Below are positions 10,318 through 20,904 of a DNA stretch of 64,000 bases, in pieces. A model generated the notes under the pieces. That model was not told the origin of the DNA. It saw only the letters and a program-made list of their open reading frames with translations, and ran no database searches. This DNA is from Galeruca laticollis (taxonomy: Eukaryota > Arthropoda > Insecta > Coleoptera > Chrysomelidae), in NCBI GenBank assembly GCA_963921935.1, contig OY998178.1, positions 196,820,862 to 196,884,861 of the forward strand. The letters are read 5' to 3'. A program made the position numbers and the translations under genes. Position 1 is the stretch's first letter. The number at the start of each line of letters is the position of its first letter.

Positions 10318-10735
10318 AGGACAGCTCTGAGAATGGCCTAATGGCCAAAAGCGCTTAGTTGCATTTTAATAATAAATACACACTAAGTACACGTCGTTTC
10401 ATTCACTCAATTTATATCTAGTGTGTAATGAAATTGACTGTCTCGACCCTTACTTTGTGGAATATGCTCATATTAGTGTTTTTAAATGAAACTCAAGGTC
10501 TCTAGTTAATTCCACAATATAATACAAGTTATTGAAAATTCTAAAAAATTGACAATTGTTTCGATAAATCAATATCATCGTCAGAATGACAGAAGTTTAT
10601 ACTTCTGACAATGATATTGATTTATCGAAACAATTGTCAATTTTTTAGAATTTTCAATAACTTGTATTATATTGTGGAATTAACTAGAGACCTTGAGTTT
10701 CATTTAAAAACACTAATCTAGTGTGTACACCATAC
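10318..10735. mobile_element. Penelope-like element terminal region with long palindrome
   Basis: 10321-10433 matches 24628-24745, a piece of the Penelope-related debris in the Harbinger, sharing GAGAATG-CCTAATGGC and AAAGCGCTTAG. It holds the perfect hairpin TGGCC-TAAT-GGCCA (10334-10347) with CTGA before and AAAG after. After it comes a near-perfect inverted repeat (10472-10585 with 10603-10717). The tail TTGTGGAATTAACTAGAGAC resembles the sequence downstream of the GIY-YIG fragment at 20.27 kb, which links it to the same family. Penelope-like elements often carry inverted terminal repeats and hammerhead-type ribozymes. Confidence 0.6.
10472..10717. repeat. Near-perfect inverted repeat, 114-bp arms, 17-nt loop
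   Basis: Arms 10472-10585 and 10603-10717 read ATTAGTGTTTTTAAATGAAA inward and its complement outward, with a single-base difference near the loop. It would form a very stable hairpin in RNA or a cruciform in DNA. Confidence 0.9.
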
Positions 10736-10740
10736 CCACA

Positions 10741-12784
10741 GACAGTTCTATTCTTTAAGTGCCGTCGAAACACTTTCGATCGGATTTAAGTCCGGGTGAT
10801 AAGGGGGTAGCCTTAAAACTTGCAATCCATGTCGAATAAACAATTCATCAATTTTATAAGTTTTATATTGCGGTTTGTACATTTTTGCAACGTTATAAAG
10901 ATCTGGTTTTACCATTTGTGCACTGTAACATATGTTTCTTTCAGAAAGCCAGTTTTCTATTTGTTGTTCAGTCGAAGCAGTCAAAGGTAATTTTTTATTC
11001 AGAACATTGTGATATGGGGCGTTATCAATTACCACAACAGCAGTTTTTGGTAGTTTTGGAATAAGTTCTACTTATACCCACTTCTCATAATTCTCGTACG
11101 CCATTTCATTATGATAATCTCCTGTTTTTGACTGGGAATTCCACATAATACCAGCATTAGGTATAAAACCATTTTCTTTTCCTGCACGCACAATGATGAT
11201 CCTATTACCTTTTGAAACGGGTTTTTTTTAATCCTTCGTTACTCTTGTCGCTCCATCCTTTAAGGTGAGTGTTACATGAATGAGTGTATATTTCATCCAT
11301 TTAAATTAGAAGTTTGTTCTGTTCTCTGCACTTTTTCATGTTTCTTGAATATAGTAGGCGTAAATGTCTGATTTCGTGACGTTTCATTAAAAAACTTCTG
11401 TTGTTTTTCATGTTGGTCCAACGAAAACCCAAAGATTGTATTTGTTTAGGCAGAGATTCGCGACTTCTAGCGAAACCATAACTATCTGCAAAGGTTTGGT
11501 GTAAATTCCGTAACGTGGGTTCTTTGTTCTCGGATATGTGATAATTTATTATGCACTTTCTAAGCACAGTTTTGTCGAATTGATCCATACGGATACTGGA
11601 CGTTCTTTGTTTTTTAGTGGGCACATCAGTGTCAGCATAACATCCAGCCAGAGCTCCTTTTTTAATACTGAAATGCGTTCTTTGGCTAACTTTCGTAGCA
11701 GCAGCAACTCGTTCAATGACCTGACAATAAAATAAATCGATATAAATGTTGTATCAAAAGTTTTACTCATGTGTATTTTTATACAAATAAAATGAGGAAG
11801 TAGTTAAATTTGTTTTCAGTGACCGTTTTTTGAAATAAAAAATTTTGTTGTGGTTTTCGGCCATTTAAAAGGAGTATCAAATTCAAAAATACTATATTAC
11901 GTTTCAGTGCATTAGTTGTTTTGAACGATCTTTACATTTTAGTTCAAACATATTCTAATATGACCAAATCGCAATTGTAACTGAAATCGGAAGATGATAC
12001 AAAACAAATAATAAACCGAAACGTAGTAGATATAGGTATGAAATGAGTATAATAATTATAACTATAAGCTAAAAAACCTATTACATTTAAATAGGTATAC
12101 ATAAAATTAACATGTGCCTTTTTTATACTCCTGTGGACAGAAACCGAATAGTTATTTATGCAACGTCTGCATAAAGTGGTGCTTTTTTTCACGAATGGAA
12201 AAATGGACGCATGAGCCGCAGCAGGCATGCAAAAACCAAAAAATTTCTTATTTAGGTTGCCCTAAATGGACTAAAAATGGCGTCGATTGGTTTGTAATGA
12301 TGACATTACGGTGCTCAAAGTTGACACATGAGTGCATAAAATACTTTGTCTCACCCTAATGTCACTTGTTCAAATCGTTTAATGAATAAATATTTTATGT
12401 ACGAAAATCGATTCAAAAAATTTACTATCGAGTGTAAATTTTTTAAATAATGATTCTGGTTTAAAAATTTTATTGCAATAATTGAAACTTACCTTTGTTA
12501 ATGAGATTGTCGACTTGCCATTGTTTGCCTCTGCGGACATGAAATTTAAAACGTTTATAATTATTTCTCGACACTGCTCACTCAACTTTTTATGAACAAC
12601 TTTACTTTCTGGAGTTGCCATAACAAGTTAGTATTGCACAAACCCGGTAATCACATTTTTCTCTGAACTGTACTGTCGAAACGAAACTTATGAATTCTGC
12701 CAGCGAAGTGAGCTCTTGCAATCCGCATTCGTCCTTGCTACGGCGCCAAACTTCCGACTGCCAAAATTAATTTGTCAACCTGTA
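10741..12784 (-). mobile_element. IS630/Tc1-type DDE transposon, truncated at its 3' side
   Basis: The outer end TACAGGTTGACAAATTAATT (12784 down to 12765) plus TTGGCAG matches the lone end at 884-910. The other TIR is missing: the coding sequence abuts the Penelope palindrome at about 10740. The element carries one two-exon transposase gene on the minus strand. With no partner end and a damaged gene, it is a dead copy. Confidence 0.7.
10748..12621 (-). pseudogene. Two-exon DDE_3-type transposase, broken
   Basis: Exon 1 is 12621-12493 (43 codons, starts MATPESKVVHKK) and ends at a good donor (AAAG|GTAAGTTTC). Exon 2 starts at 11720 after TTTTATTGTCAG and continues in phase 0 with VIERVAAATKVSQRT, an N-terminal helix-turn-helix region, then the MDQFDKTVLRKC block. 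Further on, IIIVRAGKENGFIPNA and GDYHNEMAYENYEKW (about 11070-11215) lead into VIDNAPYHNVL and LPPYHPDLNPIE, the second and third acidic positions of the DDE fold. Damage: a frameshift with stop near 11220-11230 and a stop near 11071. The intron is about 770 bp. The family is the insect DDE_3 group of the IS630-Tc1-mariner superfamily. Confidence 0.85.
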
Positions 12785-13029
12785 TATTATTTGCTTAGCG
12801 GTTTGTCAATTGGTGAAATAATCTTAACTAGCCTCACCTTATCTAACTGGTTCATTTAATTAAGTATTGAGTGCAGCTCTCACCAAATTACAGATAAAAA
12901 ATATATGTTAACTGTTGATTGATCTGTTTTACGTAATATTTGTACATGATTAGCTGATCCATTGGACGAAAAAAGTTTAGATAATTATTTGACATTTCTA
13001 AAAACCATTAGCAACATAGTTTTGTTTCG

Positions 13030-13910
13030 CTGGTTCTGTACGTCTAATACAAATTGTTTTTGTAGTCTTGATGAGGGTTTATGAATATGAATAATATTTT
13101 CACGCCCCAAGTTGTGATGGCTATAGAAGATGACCGCGATACTTCCTTAAACTTTGGTGTGTAAGTTTCTCGAGTGGATTACAGCAGCAAGATATGATTC
13201 TAGTACCTTAATAAAACGAATGGTCACGCCAGTTTCTCTTCGAAATAATCATCTGCAATTACTGGGAAATGTAAACAAATCTTACTGGACCATTGGGAGG
13301 AGACTAAAAGCTGATGAATTATCCTATTGGGCTAGAGTTACTGCATTGCTATTTCCTATGAACACCGGTTGCACTTGATAACGGATTGTAGTGGCGAATT
13401 ATTCTCCGATTATGCGTAGTTTTGTCTTACGGACTCATATAGACATATAGAAGTGTGGCGAGGAAAGATATTCTCAAGCATGTATTACCTACTAAGCGAC
13501 TTTCATTGGATGGAGGATCAGTTATAGCATGGGGAGGCACATATTTTGATGCTTGCACCTAGTCCTATTCCAGAATGCGAGACTGCGCTATGATATCTGA
13601 TAAAGCTTCTCTATATCCAAGTTATACCGTTCACGGTTATTCTCTGAGGCATGAAATTGTACGATCCCACACTGCTTCTATAATTATTGAGCATCTTAAC
13701 GTGTTAAAATCACGCGATTTGTTTGGCCTGTTCGGAGTTCGTAAATTCGTCTGTACATGTGTGCGATGAAATTGGAAAACATGTTCCGGTCTTCAGGAAT
13801 TTTAGAGAGATTCACGACATATTTCATGAATGGGACAATTTGTTTCAAGGCGATCCGCGTCGTTTGAAATCCCTAAAATTTCAAGTCTTCCATTCCAATT
13901 TTCATTTCTG
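13030..13910 (+). pseudogene. Decayed Tc1 transposase
   Basis: Several frames together follow a Tc1 transposase. Near 13400-13480 are the remains of the first-Asp region, then FVLRTHIDI*KCGEERYSQA and, in another frame, SLDGGSVIAWGGTYFDA (about 13500-13555). RSHTASIIIEHLN (13645-13695) is the eroded second-Asp block. VCDEIGKHVPVFRNF and IHDIFHEWDNLFQGDPRR (13760-13862) form the C-terminal end. There are at least three phase changes and several stops, so it is an old inactive copy. No TIRs were identified. Confidence 0.82.
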
Positions 13911-14083
13911 TAAATAAATTTCGAACAGCTCAAATTTTTCTTAGTGAACAATTTCACAACCGAAAAAAAATTGAACAAAAATGATTTGAAATTACCGGAT
14001 GATCCTAATTTTGTTACTAGCAGAGAAGACCTTGAAGTTCAAAACTGTGAGAAACCTACGATATATTCGGTTTCATTCATTAG
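13911..14083. other. Left flank of the tandem duplication
   Basis: Unique sequence ending TTTCATTCATTAG immediately before the duplicated block. A 62-codon frame starting at 13944 runs into the block; I recognise nothing in it. Confidence 0.5.
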
Positions 14084-14203
14084 AAATTACTTCCAAATTA
14101 TATATGAAACTTCAAATAATTTTACGCTTTGAATATTTCGAATAACATGCTTAAAGCCATGTTGGCAGTGGTATAAACTCCATTATATTATTGTAATACA
14201 TAA

Positions 14204-15225
14204 TCATATTGTGCTTGCCCAACTCCAGTTCTTGGGTAAAAACAATGATAAATGACAGCAGTCGTGCAAGTAGTTAATGAGGTGGCCACAGCCACGTAAT
14301 AAAATGATGTTGACAAACATTTCCAGCGTTAGTTTGAACAAGGTAATTAAAAGCGAAAGTGGTCGCATAACGTGAATATGTGAACAAAAGTTATTAATCA
14401 AAACCAGAAGTGGCAAGAGTTTAATACTAAGTTCAATAGACAAAATAGTTATTTATACTACAAGGGTTGTACGTAACATTTACAAGCGAGGGCTAGAAAT
14501 AAAGTTCGAGACCCTTAAATGTACTTACATCCCATGAAGTATATAATATTTTTTCTGCTTTACGCATAATTTATTCTTGGATTTTCATTAATTTAATTCT
14601 ATACTATTCGCATTGATCTATGAAGACAGCTTTCCATGGCGTCATATTTTTTTCCACTACTTATTAAAATAATAAAATCTGTATCATAATCAACTTTAAT
14701 ATTTTGAGGTGTGTTATATACATTTATGTCCGCTGACAGTTTTCACCACCATATAGAACAATCCCTACATTCATATGACCCAGATTCAAAAACTGGAGGT
14801 GGTGGAAAAGTTAACGACTTCCATGATTTCCAAGGCGATATTCAGCAATTAAGGATGACAAATGTAATTTTTTTGACAATTGAGCTAACGGACTTTATAC
14901 ACTGGAAAGATAAGAGTTCCTTGCAGAAAATGAAAAAAACATTCAGCAAGACCATATTTAAGTGACATTGCAAAATTCAAATTCGAAAGGGTTAGTTTTA
15001 ATATGTGGTATTCATACAAGTATGATTCCCAGACACACAGCTAAATTTTTTAACTGCGAAATATGTTGAAAAGATGGATGAACCTTAGTCATGAATCAGC
15101 ATTAAAGAAATGTGACTTTATAAAAAAAGTATGTCATTTAGTGTCCAAAAATCAAAGACGTTTCTGGAAGGAACTACCGACTGCTGATGAAGTTGTGAAT
15201 TTGTCCACAGATCCCATTATGCAAA
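14204..15225 (+). pseudogene. DUF7869-type transposon protein relic (copy 1)
   Basis: From about 14711 the frame reads VLYTFMSADSFHHHIEQSLH, then a Gly-rich gap, VNDFHDFQGDIQQL, and FIHWKDKSSLQKMKK. After a phase change come RPYLSDIAKFKFERVSFNMW (about 14949-15010) and, from 15063, KNQRRFWKELPTADEVVNL. This order matches the C-terminal half of arthropod proteins annotated with DUF7869, a nuclease-like domain of transposon origin as far as I know. TATTGTGCTTGCCCAA at about 14209 may be the eroded DNC-x-QN motif upstream. At least two phase changes and several stops make it dead. The antisense frame over 14204-14443 is a shadow. Confidence 0.65.
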
Positions 15226-15670
15226 TAAATATTACAGTTATGTTAATACAACATCACATTGTGAGAATTTTCTTCCTTTTTTTCCTCTAGTTTTCATCAC
15301 ATGCACATCTATACAACCGCTTATGCCCAGCTTGTGGCTGTTAACTTTTGTGATGTTTCAACTCAACTTATTAGCGATGTTAAAGCGTTGCCTTTTCACA
15401 TTACTGTGATGTTACTAGAACTTCTTCAAAAGGAAGTCTTTACAACGAACTAAAAACAACATTTCTGTTACATTCTGAAATGCCTTTTAACATCTTGTCG
15501 ATGTTAATGTAATGTCTGAAAAATAACATCTTATCAATGATATAAATGCCACATTTCAAAAACAATACGCATTCTCGTGATGTTGTATGGACATTACAAA
15601 AACCTCCAAATAATATACCTCTAACATTCTAGATGATATCCTATAGATATTTCTGTGCTCAATCAGCAAA
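15226..15670. other. Unclassified AT-rich stretch with AACAT/ATGTT motifs (copy 1)
   Basis: No gene. AACATC...GATGTT-type short inverted motifs recur (for example AACATCTTGTCGATGTTA near 15491), perhaps the degraded end of another element. Copy 2 equivalent: 32192-32636. Confidence 0.35.
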
Positions 15671-15672
15671 TA

Positions 15673-16697
15673 CAGGGTGAACAACTAAGAACGCCGGCTA
15701 TCGGCCATGTTTCAAAAAATAGTCATGCTACAACTTTAAAAAAATACCTTCAGAAAAATGACCCTGAAAAATCGGTGGAAAATATTTTTGAGTTCCTAAA
15801 ATATCAGCTATGGTGTGGAATGAACACTTAAAAACATAATACTGTGATTATCTCCAAAAAAGACATACTAAAGGTATACTAGAAATACAATTTTTGATAT
15901 ATTGTTGAGATTATGAAAAAATGTAGTTAGGGACTTTTTGTTCTTATTTTTCAAGTAAGGGATGGAGGAAGGTTCAACCCAAAAAACAAATGTCGTTACA
16001 TTTTTTTTTAATCGATACCCATGTTTTTGGCATCATTTAAAAGAGTTTTTGCTCTTTAATAAGATATGCTTAACAAAAATAACAAAATTGCACAATTTTT
16101 GGCAACGCTATGTGAAAATGTCGACAATTTTCCCATTTTCCTCGGAAATTTCAAATGTAATGAGGCATTTTTTGAATTCTGATGAAAAGGGGTTAAAAAA
16201 TATGAATCTATTCCAAGATATAAGATTTACAATATCAGATATAAAAATTTAAAAAATGCTCCAATTTACATTTGAAACTTCCGAGTGGATACAAAATTAT
16301 ATAATTTTGTTATCAATCTTATTTAACAGAAAAACTCTTTTAAATACAGCTAAAATCATTAAAATCGGTTACAAAACGAAAAAGTTATATATTTGTTCAT
16401 AAGTTTGAAACTTCCCCACGCATCATTTGAAGAATAATGGAAAAAAATCTCCTTAATTAAATTTATTCATAATCTCATCAAGATTTCAAAAATTGTATTT
16501 TTAGGACACCTTTAGTATGTTTTTCTGGAGTATTATGTTTTCGAGTCTTCATTCCACCCCCAGCGGATATTTTAGAGACTGCAAAATATTTTCCAGCAAT
16601 TTTTCAGGATCACTTACCTAAAGGTAATTTTTTTGAAAGTTGTACCATGATTCTTTTCTGAGATGTGGCTTACAGTCGTTCTTAGTTGTTTATCCTG
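15673..16697. mobile_element. TA-flanked MITE with about 240-bp imperfect TIRs (copy 1)
   Basis: Left end CAGGGTGAACAACTAAGAAC and right end GTTCTTAGTTGTTTATCCTG mirror each other, and TA lies on both sides (15671-15672, 16698-16699). Homology of the arms continues inward for about 240 bp (for example ATACTAAAGGTATACTAGAA left against its diverged complement at about 16490-16515). The 1,025-bp interior encodes nothing convincing; the 96-codon frame at 15962 lacks any domain. The TA target and the CAGGGTG tip suggest a Tc1/mariner-type non-autonomous element. Confidence 0.85.
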
Positions 16698-16854
16698 TAC
16701 ATTAAAAATAAAATAGCAAAAAAAGCAATAAAGGATTTGAAACGTTTATTCACTATTAATGAACAGTACAGTAAATTTGAAAAATACAGGTACAAAATTA
16801 TGAAAAAATATACGGTTTTAAAAATTAAAACTAACTTTTCCGCATTTGTGGATC

Positions 16855-17625
16855 TGAACAATATTCTATCATAAAATTGTTACTTGTATTCACTTCGGGG
16901 GATGTATTGTGCTAACGAACCAAAATTTCTCCAAAAATAACCAAAAACTTAGTATATCTGGGTTTATAGGACCCGCTGTACTCGCTCTAGTCAACTGGAA
17001 ATCAACAGGGTCCATCTGTGAAACAACTTGAACAATATTCAATCATAAAATTGATCAATTGTATACTCTCTGGAGGCTGTATCGTGCTAACAAACTGAAA
17101 CTTCTCCAAAAATTACAAAAATTTGGTACTTGAAGTACCATAGCACCCGTTGTACTGGCTTAAGTGAACTGAATATTAATAGGGTGCATCATTGATACGC
17201 TATGAATAATATGCCATCATGAAATTGGTCACTTGTATATACTCCGGAGGCAGTATCGTGCTAACAAACTGAAACTTCTCCAAAAATGACGAAAATATTG
17301 TACTCAAAGTTCTGTAGCACCTGTTGTATTGGCTCTGGTGAGATGAAAATAAATAGTGTTCATCAGTGAGATATCCTGAATAATATTCAATCATAAAATT
17401 GGTGACTTGTTGAACTCCGGAGGCTACATCGTGCTAACAAACTGATATATCTCAAAAAATTACAAAATGTCGTATTTTAAGTACCATAGCACCCGTTGTA
17501 CTGGCTGTGGTGAGCTGAAAATCAATAGAGTTCATCTCTGACACGTCCTTAACAATATTTCATCATAAAATTGGTGACTTATTGCATTCCGGAGGCTGTA
17601 TGTATCGTGCCAACAAGACATGTAA
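16855..17625. repeat. 172-174 bp satellite-like tandem array, about 4.4 units (copy 1)
   Basis: Units start at about 16855, 17029, 17203, 17377 and 17549 with TGAACAATATTCAATCATAA-like sequence. Each contains the box GTATCGTGCTAACAAACTGA and the box GTACCATAGCACCCGTTGTA. Units differ from each other by roughly a fifth of positions, so the array is old. The period is close to a nucleosome repeat, as for many insect satellites. Short ORFs across it are incidental. Confidence 0.9.
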
Positions 17626-17637
17626 GGAAAAGTGGCC

Positions 17638-17673
17638 GACGACAACAACGACGACGACGACGACGACGACGAC
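17638..17673. repeat. (GAC)n microsatellite (copy 1)
   Basis: Twelve triplets of GAC/AAC type directly after the satellite array. It gives rise to spurious Arg-rich and Ser-rich frames on the two strands. Confidence 0.9.
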
Positions 17674-18159
17674 ATACACACAGGATTTTTTTTTCTAAAA
17701 ACCGTTTTTTCGTATTGTTGTTGATGGAAAATGTAAAAATAACTCAAAAAAAATTTACAAATTCCAACTTTCTTTGGGGTAAACCAATACTTTTCTCGCA
17801 TATTAGATAGGTTGGGCGGAAAAGTAAAAATATCTTGTCCAGGAATCCAACCTAAAAAAAATAAAATTGTGTAAGCATATTACATAACAAGTCTGGAAAG
17901 TGGAAACTATTGAACGCATTCAGTGAAAGCAAGAAATAAAAAAGTGTATAATAATCTGTAATTACCACAACGTAACATACTTTGAAACTGAATTAATAAA
18001 GTTTAACGGATACACATACATTACAGCTAGTTTACAGAAAATTTATTAGAATAGTTTTTTAATTATATTAAAACTAAAAATTTTACAACATAAAGATTGA
18101 GTGAAACATTACGTTACGTCAACAGAAATCCAATCTGATTAAAGAAAATTCTATCGTTT
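17674..18159. other. No recognisable feature (copy 1)
   Basis: AT-rich DNA after the microsatellite; nothing supportable. Copy 2 equivalent: 34640-35125. Confidence 0.5.
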
Positions 18160-18400
18160 ACTTACGGTTACTTTTTCTCACGCAAGAGTGGCTGTTTCGA
18201 GTGCCTCAACCATTCCAGAACGTACACTTCAAAATCCTTATCTGTGACACATTTGAAGGTGTTCTGAGCAGAAGCTAATGAAACAATTACTTAAGATCAA
18301 ATTGTGCCCATGGAGACCTTTGATCGATCATCATAAGCTACAACAAACTTGATTTTCAGCCAATTGACTGGGACCCATTTTCCATAAGATACATGCGGGG
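18160..18400 (-). pseudogene. Unrecognised coding relic (copy 1)
   Basis: On the minus strand an open stretch reads PHVSYGKWVPVNWLKIKFVV then AYDDRSKVSMGTI and a stop. About 40 bases on, after TTAGCTTCTGCTCAG, a good acceptor-like sequence, a second stretch reads NTFKCVTDKDFEVYVLEWLR, HSKQPLLREKK and stop. Composition is protein-like and the G+C content is higher than in the flanks. I do not recognise the family; it may be the last exons of a transposon protein. Confidence 0.3.
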
Positions 18401-19678
18401 TTCTTCAAAGGAATAATAACATATTTTATTCGAGAAGTGACTTTCATGATTTACCTAATATTACATGCCTCACTCTATTTGGTAGGTAAATTCAGGTGTG
18501 CTATGGAAATTCATACTTCTTTTCTGTATAAAATAATATACTATTCTCATCTTGTTTTTCATCCTGGAACAAATTGTATATTAACATCGTGGAATTGTAA
18601 CTTAATGACAACTAAGCATCATCAATACACTGTATACAAAAAAAACTACTTATGAAGAAGAGATATAAACACATTATCAAGTTGAATGAGTTTATAATTA
18701 ATTGTATTCAATTGAGTATCCAATAGCAGTGTTTCTACAAAAATGAATAATTGAATGATGTTTGTTGACTGGAGCATTCAGTATCATGAGTTACATATTC
18801 TTCAACTAGATTAATATAGGTACCATTGTAAGGGGCATCTACAGCTCATTTATTGTATTCAGTGAATTTTCAAATTGAAATGAGGTTTTTAACAGAAATT
18901 TCTGTTTTTAAAGTTTTAAACAGTCTCTTATTGTTCACAATAATTGTTAGTACTAATGTTAAAATTTTCTAAACCTGCAAAACTATATTGATGGCTAAGA
19001 CTACTACTACAAAAACTAGAACGACAGATACTTGATTCAATATTTCCTGTACTGTTTAATACAATGTTTGTATCAGACTATCTTTCATTACATAATTACC
19101 AACTATTTGATTTTTATTTTATTTGTTTAAGTAGCTTCTGAAACATCTTGAACATTGAAAATATTTTCTTCCAGATTCAAATATCTGCCAACATGTGAGC
19201 ATTTTTTATTATTAATAATGATATCTACCCTATTGCAATATTAGGTTTTTTGTAGGGTATAATGCATATCTAGGATTTGAAATATTGTGACTCGTTTTTA
19301 AAATATACTTACTAACTAAAATATTTAAAAAATTGAAAAAACCCTTATTCTGTAAACGATATTATATAATGTTAGTGTACAATTCCGCTACCTGGAATTT
19401 CAATGTATAATAGCCGATTAAAGTATTGAAGGAGTATTAAGTTTCAATAATTATGATTTTGGAATAGGTACTTACCGATAACAATTGCTGTTCGTCCATT
19501 ATAACAAGAATTATAACTGAGTATAGAAACTGTAGCTAAGTAGGAACTAACGAAAACGGAGACCGCTTTATTCAAGTACTACCTGCAAAATATGTGCTTC
19601 CTGCAAATAAATATCTTTAGCAACTAATTCAACGATTTCTTTTAAAACAGAAAGTAACATAAGTTCGAAATTGTTGAA
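18401..19678. other. No recognisable gene (copy 1)
   Basis: AT-rich sequence upstream of the Penelope fragment. It could include the rest of that element, but I see no RT motif. The 72-codon frame at 18437 has no domain. Copy 2 equivalent: 35367-36644. Confidence 0.4.
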
Positions 19679-20003
19679 TGTAGAAGCAAAAATACCACCA
19701 TTGAAGAAGTCAGGTATATATTAACTCAAATGTCCAGAATGTAATGCTGTCTATTTGGGTCAGGCCCTTAGAAATTTTGGAATCCGATACAGTCAACACT
19801 TACGAGCTAACAGATTAAAACAACCAGATAAATCCTACTACGCCAGACATCTACTTGACACCAATCATTCTTTGACACCTAACACAGAACTAGAAGTACT
19901 ACATATTTGTGATAAGAAACAAGAACTGGATTTCCTTGAGGAATTGGAAATTAGAAGACACTTCTATCTAGGGAGTTCTCCACTTTTAAACTGTCTTAAG
20001 TGA
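19679..20003 (+). pseudogene. Penelope-like GIY-YIG endonuclease fragment (copy 1)
   Basis: The frame KSGIY*LKCPECNAVYLGQ leads into ALRNFGIRYSQHLRANRLKQ, then SYYARHLLDTNHSL and ELDFLEELEIRRHF, stopping with LLNCLK at 20001-20003. The paired Cys before VYLGQ, the arginine-rich helix (IRYSQHLRA), the SYYARHLL-NH block and the final ELEI Glu fit the GIY-YIG nuclease at the C-terminus of Penelope-like elements. A single in-frame TAA separates the GIY half-motif from the rest. The RT part is absent. Downstream 20265-20318 resembles the PLE tail at 10.65-10.71 kb. Confidence 0.85.
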
Positions 20004-20610
20004 TTATTGTAAAGATCAGAGGCTATAGTTTTCCTGGTTTTCTATATGATTGCACAGTTATACTGATTAATTGGGAAAAATGATATCCAGGATATCCCCA
20101 TAGGGCTAATAATATCTAAGCTATAATATTTGTGATGTTATATCTTCTTTTTCCTTTTACCATATATTAAGTCAATCACAAGATAGGTCACTTCTTGGAC
20201 TAGCCAAAAATAATTAAATATCAGGTAGGTATCAAATGAAATGTAACTTCTTAACTTTTTAACATTTTTCAATAAACTGTGGAGTTAACTAGAAACAGTA
20301 AGTTCCATTTAAGACACTATTGTGACAAAACTTGAAAAGGAAACCTCCTATATATTGGAAAAATCTAGCACTATATCCATGAAACTAAGACAAATTCTTG
20401 CTTCTTTCAGTTATAGCGGAAATTGATACTTATTGCGTTCTTCATAGAATAAAATAACTGCTTTCCGGTAGTTTTCAGAAAGTTTAAAATCATTTACTAT
20501 TTCCATTCAAAATATTCTTAGTAAATATATCTGATTATTTCTGCCATGGACAATACATCATTTGAATTGTTTGGTCTACATTCAAATCTAGTCATAATGT
20601 AGGGAAAATC

Positions 20611-20904
20611 ACGGTGATATGGTGTAAAAAAATATTTAGCCTCATAAAATACAAGAAATTCTTTATTTAAATCAAATCGCAAGATTTTTTTTCCAAAAAT
20701 TCATCGACCATAGTGTGTCTACAACGCATAACAAAAGTGAAAAAATGGGATTTTTATACGGTGATATGGTGGAAAAAAATATTTAGCCTCATAAAGAACA
20801 AGAAATTCTTTATTTAAATCAAATCGCAACATTTTTTTTCAAAAATTAATTGACCATAGTGTGTCTACAACGCATAACAAAAGTGAGAAAATGGGATTTT
20901 CATA
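20611..20904. repeat. 147-bp subterminal tandem repeat of pogo-B (copy 1)
   Basis: ACGGTGATATGGTG..AAAAATATTTAGCCTCATA is repeated at 20611 and 20758 with about 95% identity. The second unit runs into the end of the transposase reading frame. Each unit carries one GGTGATATGG motif of the TIR. Confidence 0.9.

Noticed and set aside
14204..14443. Leu-rich 79-codon minus-strand ORF
   Set aside because: No domain, and the plus strand carries the DUF7869-type relic in this area.
16855..17625. CRISPR-like array
   Set aside because: Units of 172-174 bp are contiguous diverged repeats without short identical repeats and unique spacers, and the genome is eukaryotic.
17532..17810. Ser-rich (minus) and Arg-rich (plus) small ORFs
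   Set aside because: Both are translations of the (GAC)n microsatellite; the same pair recurs in the second duplication copy.
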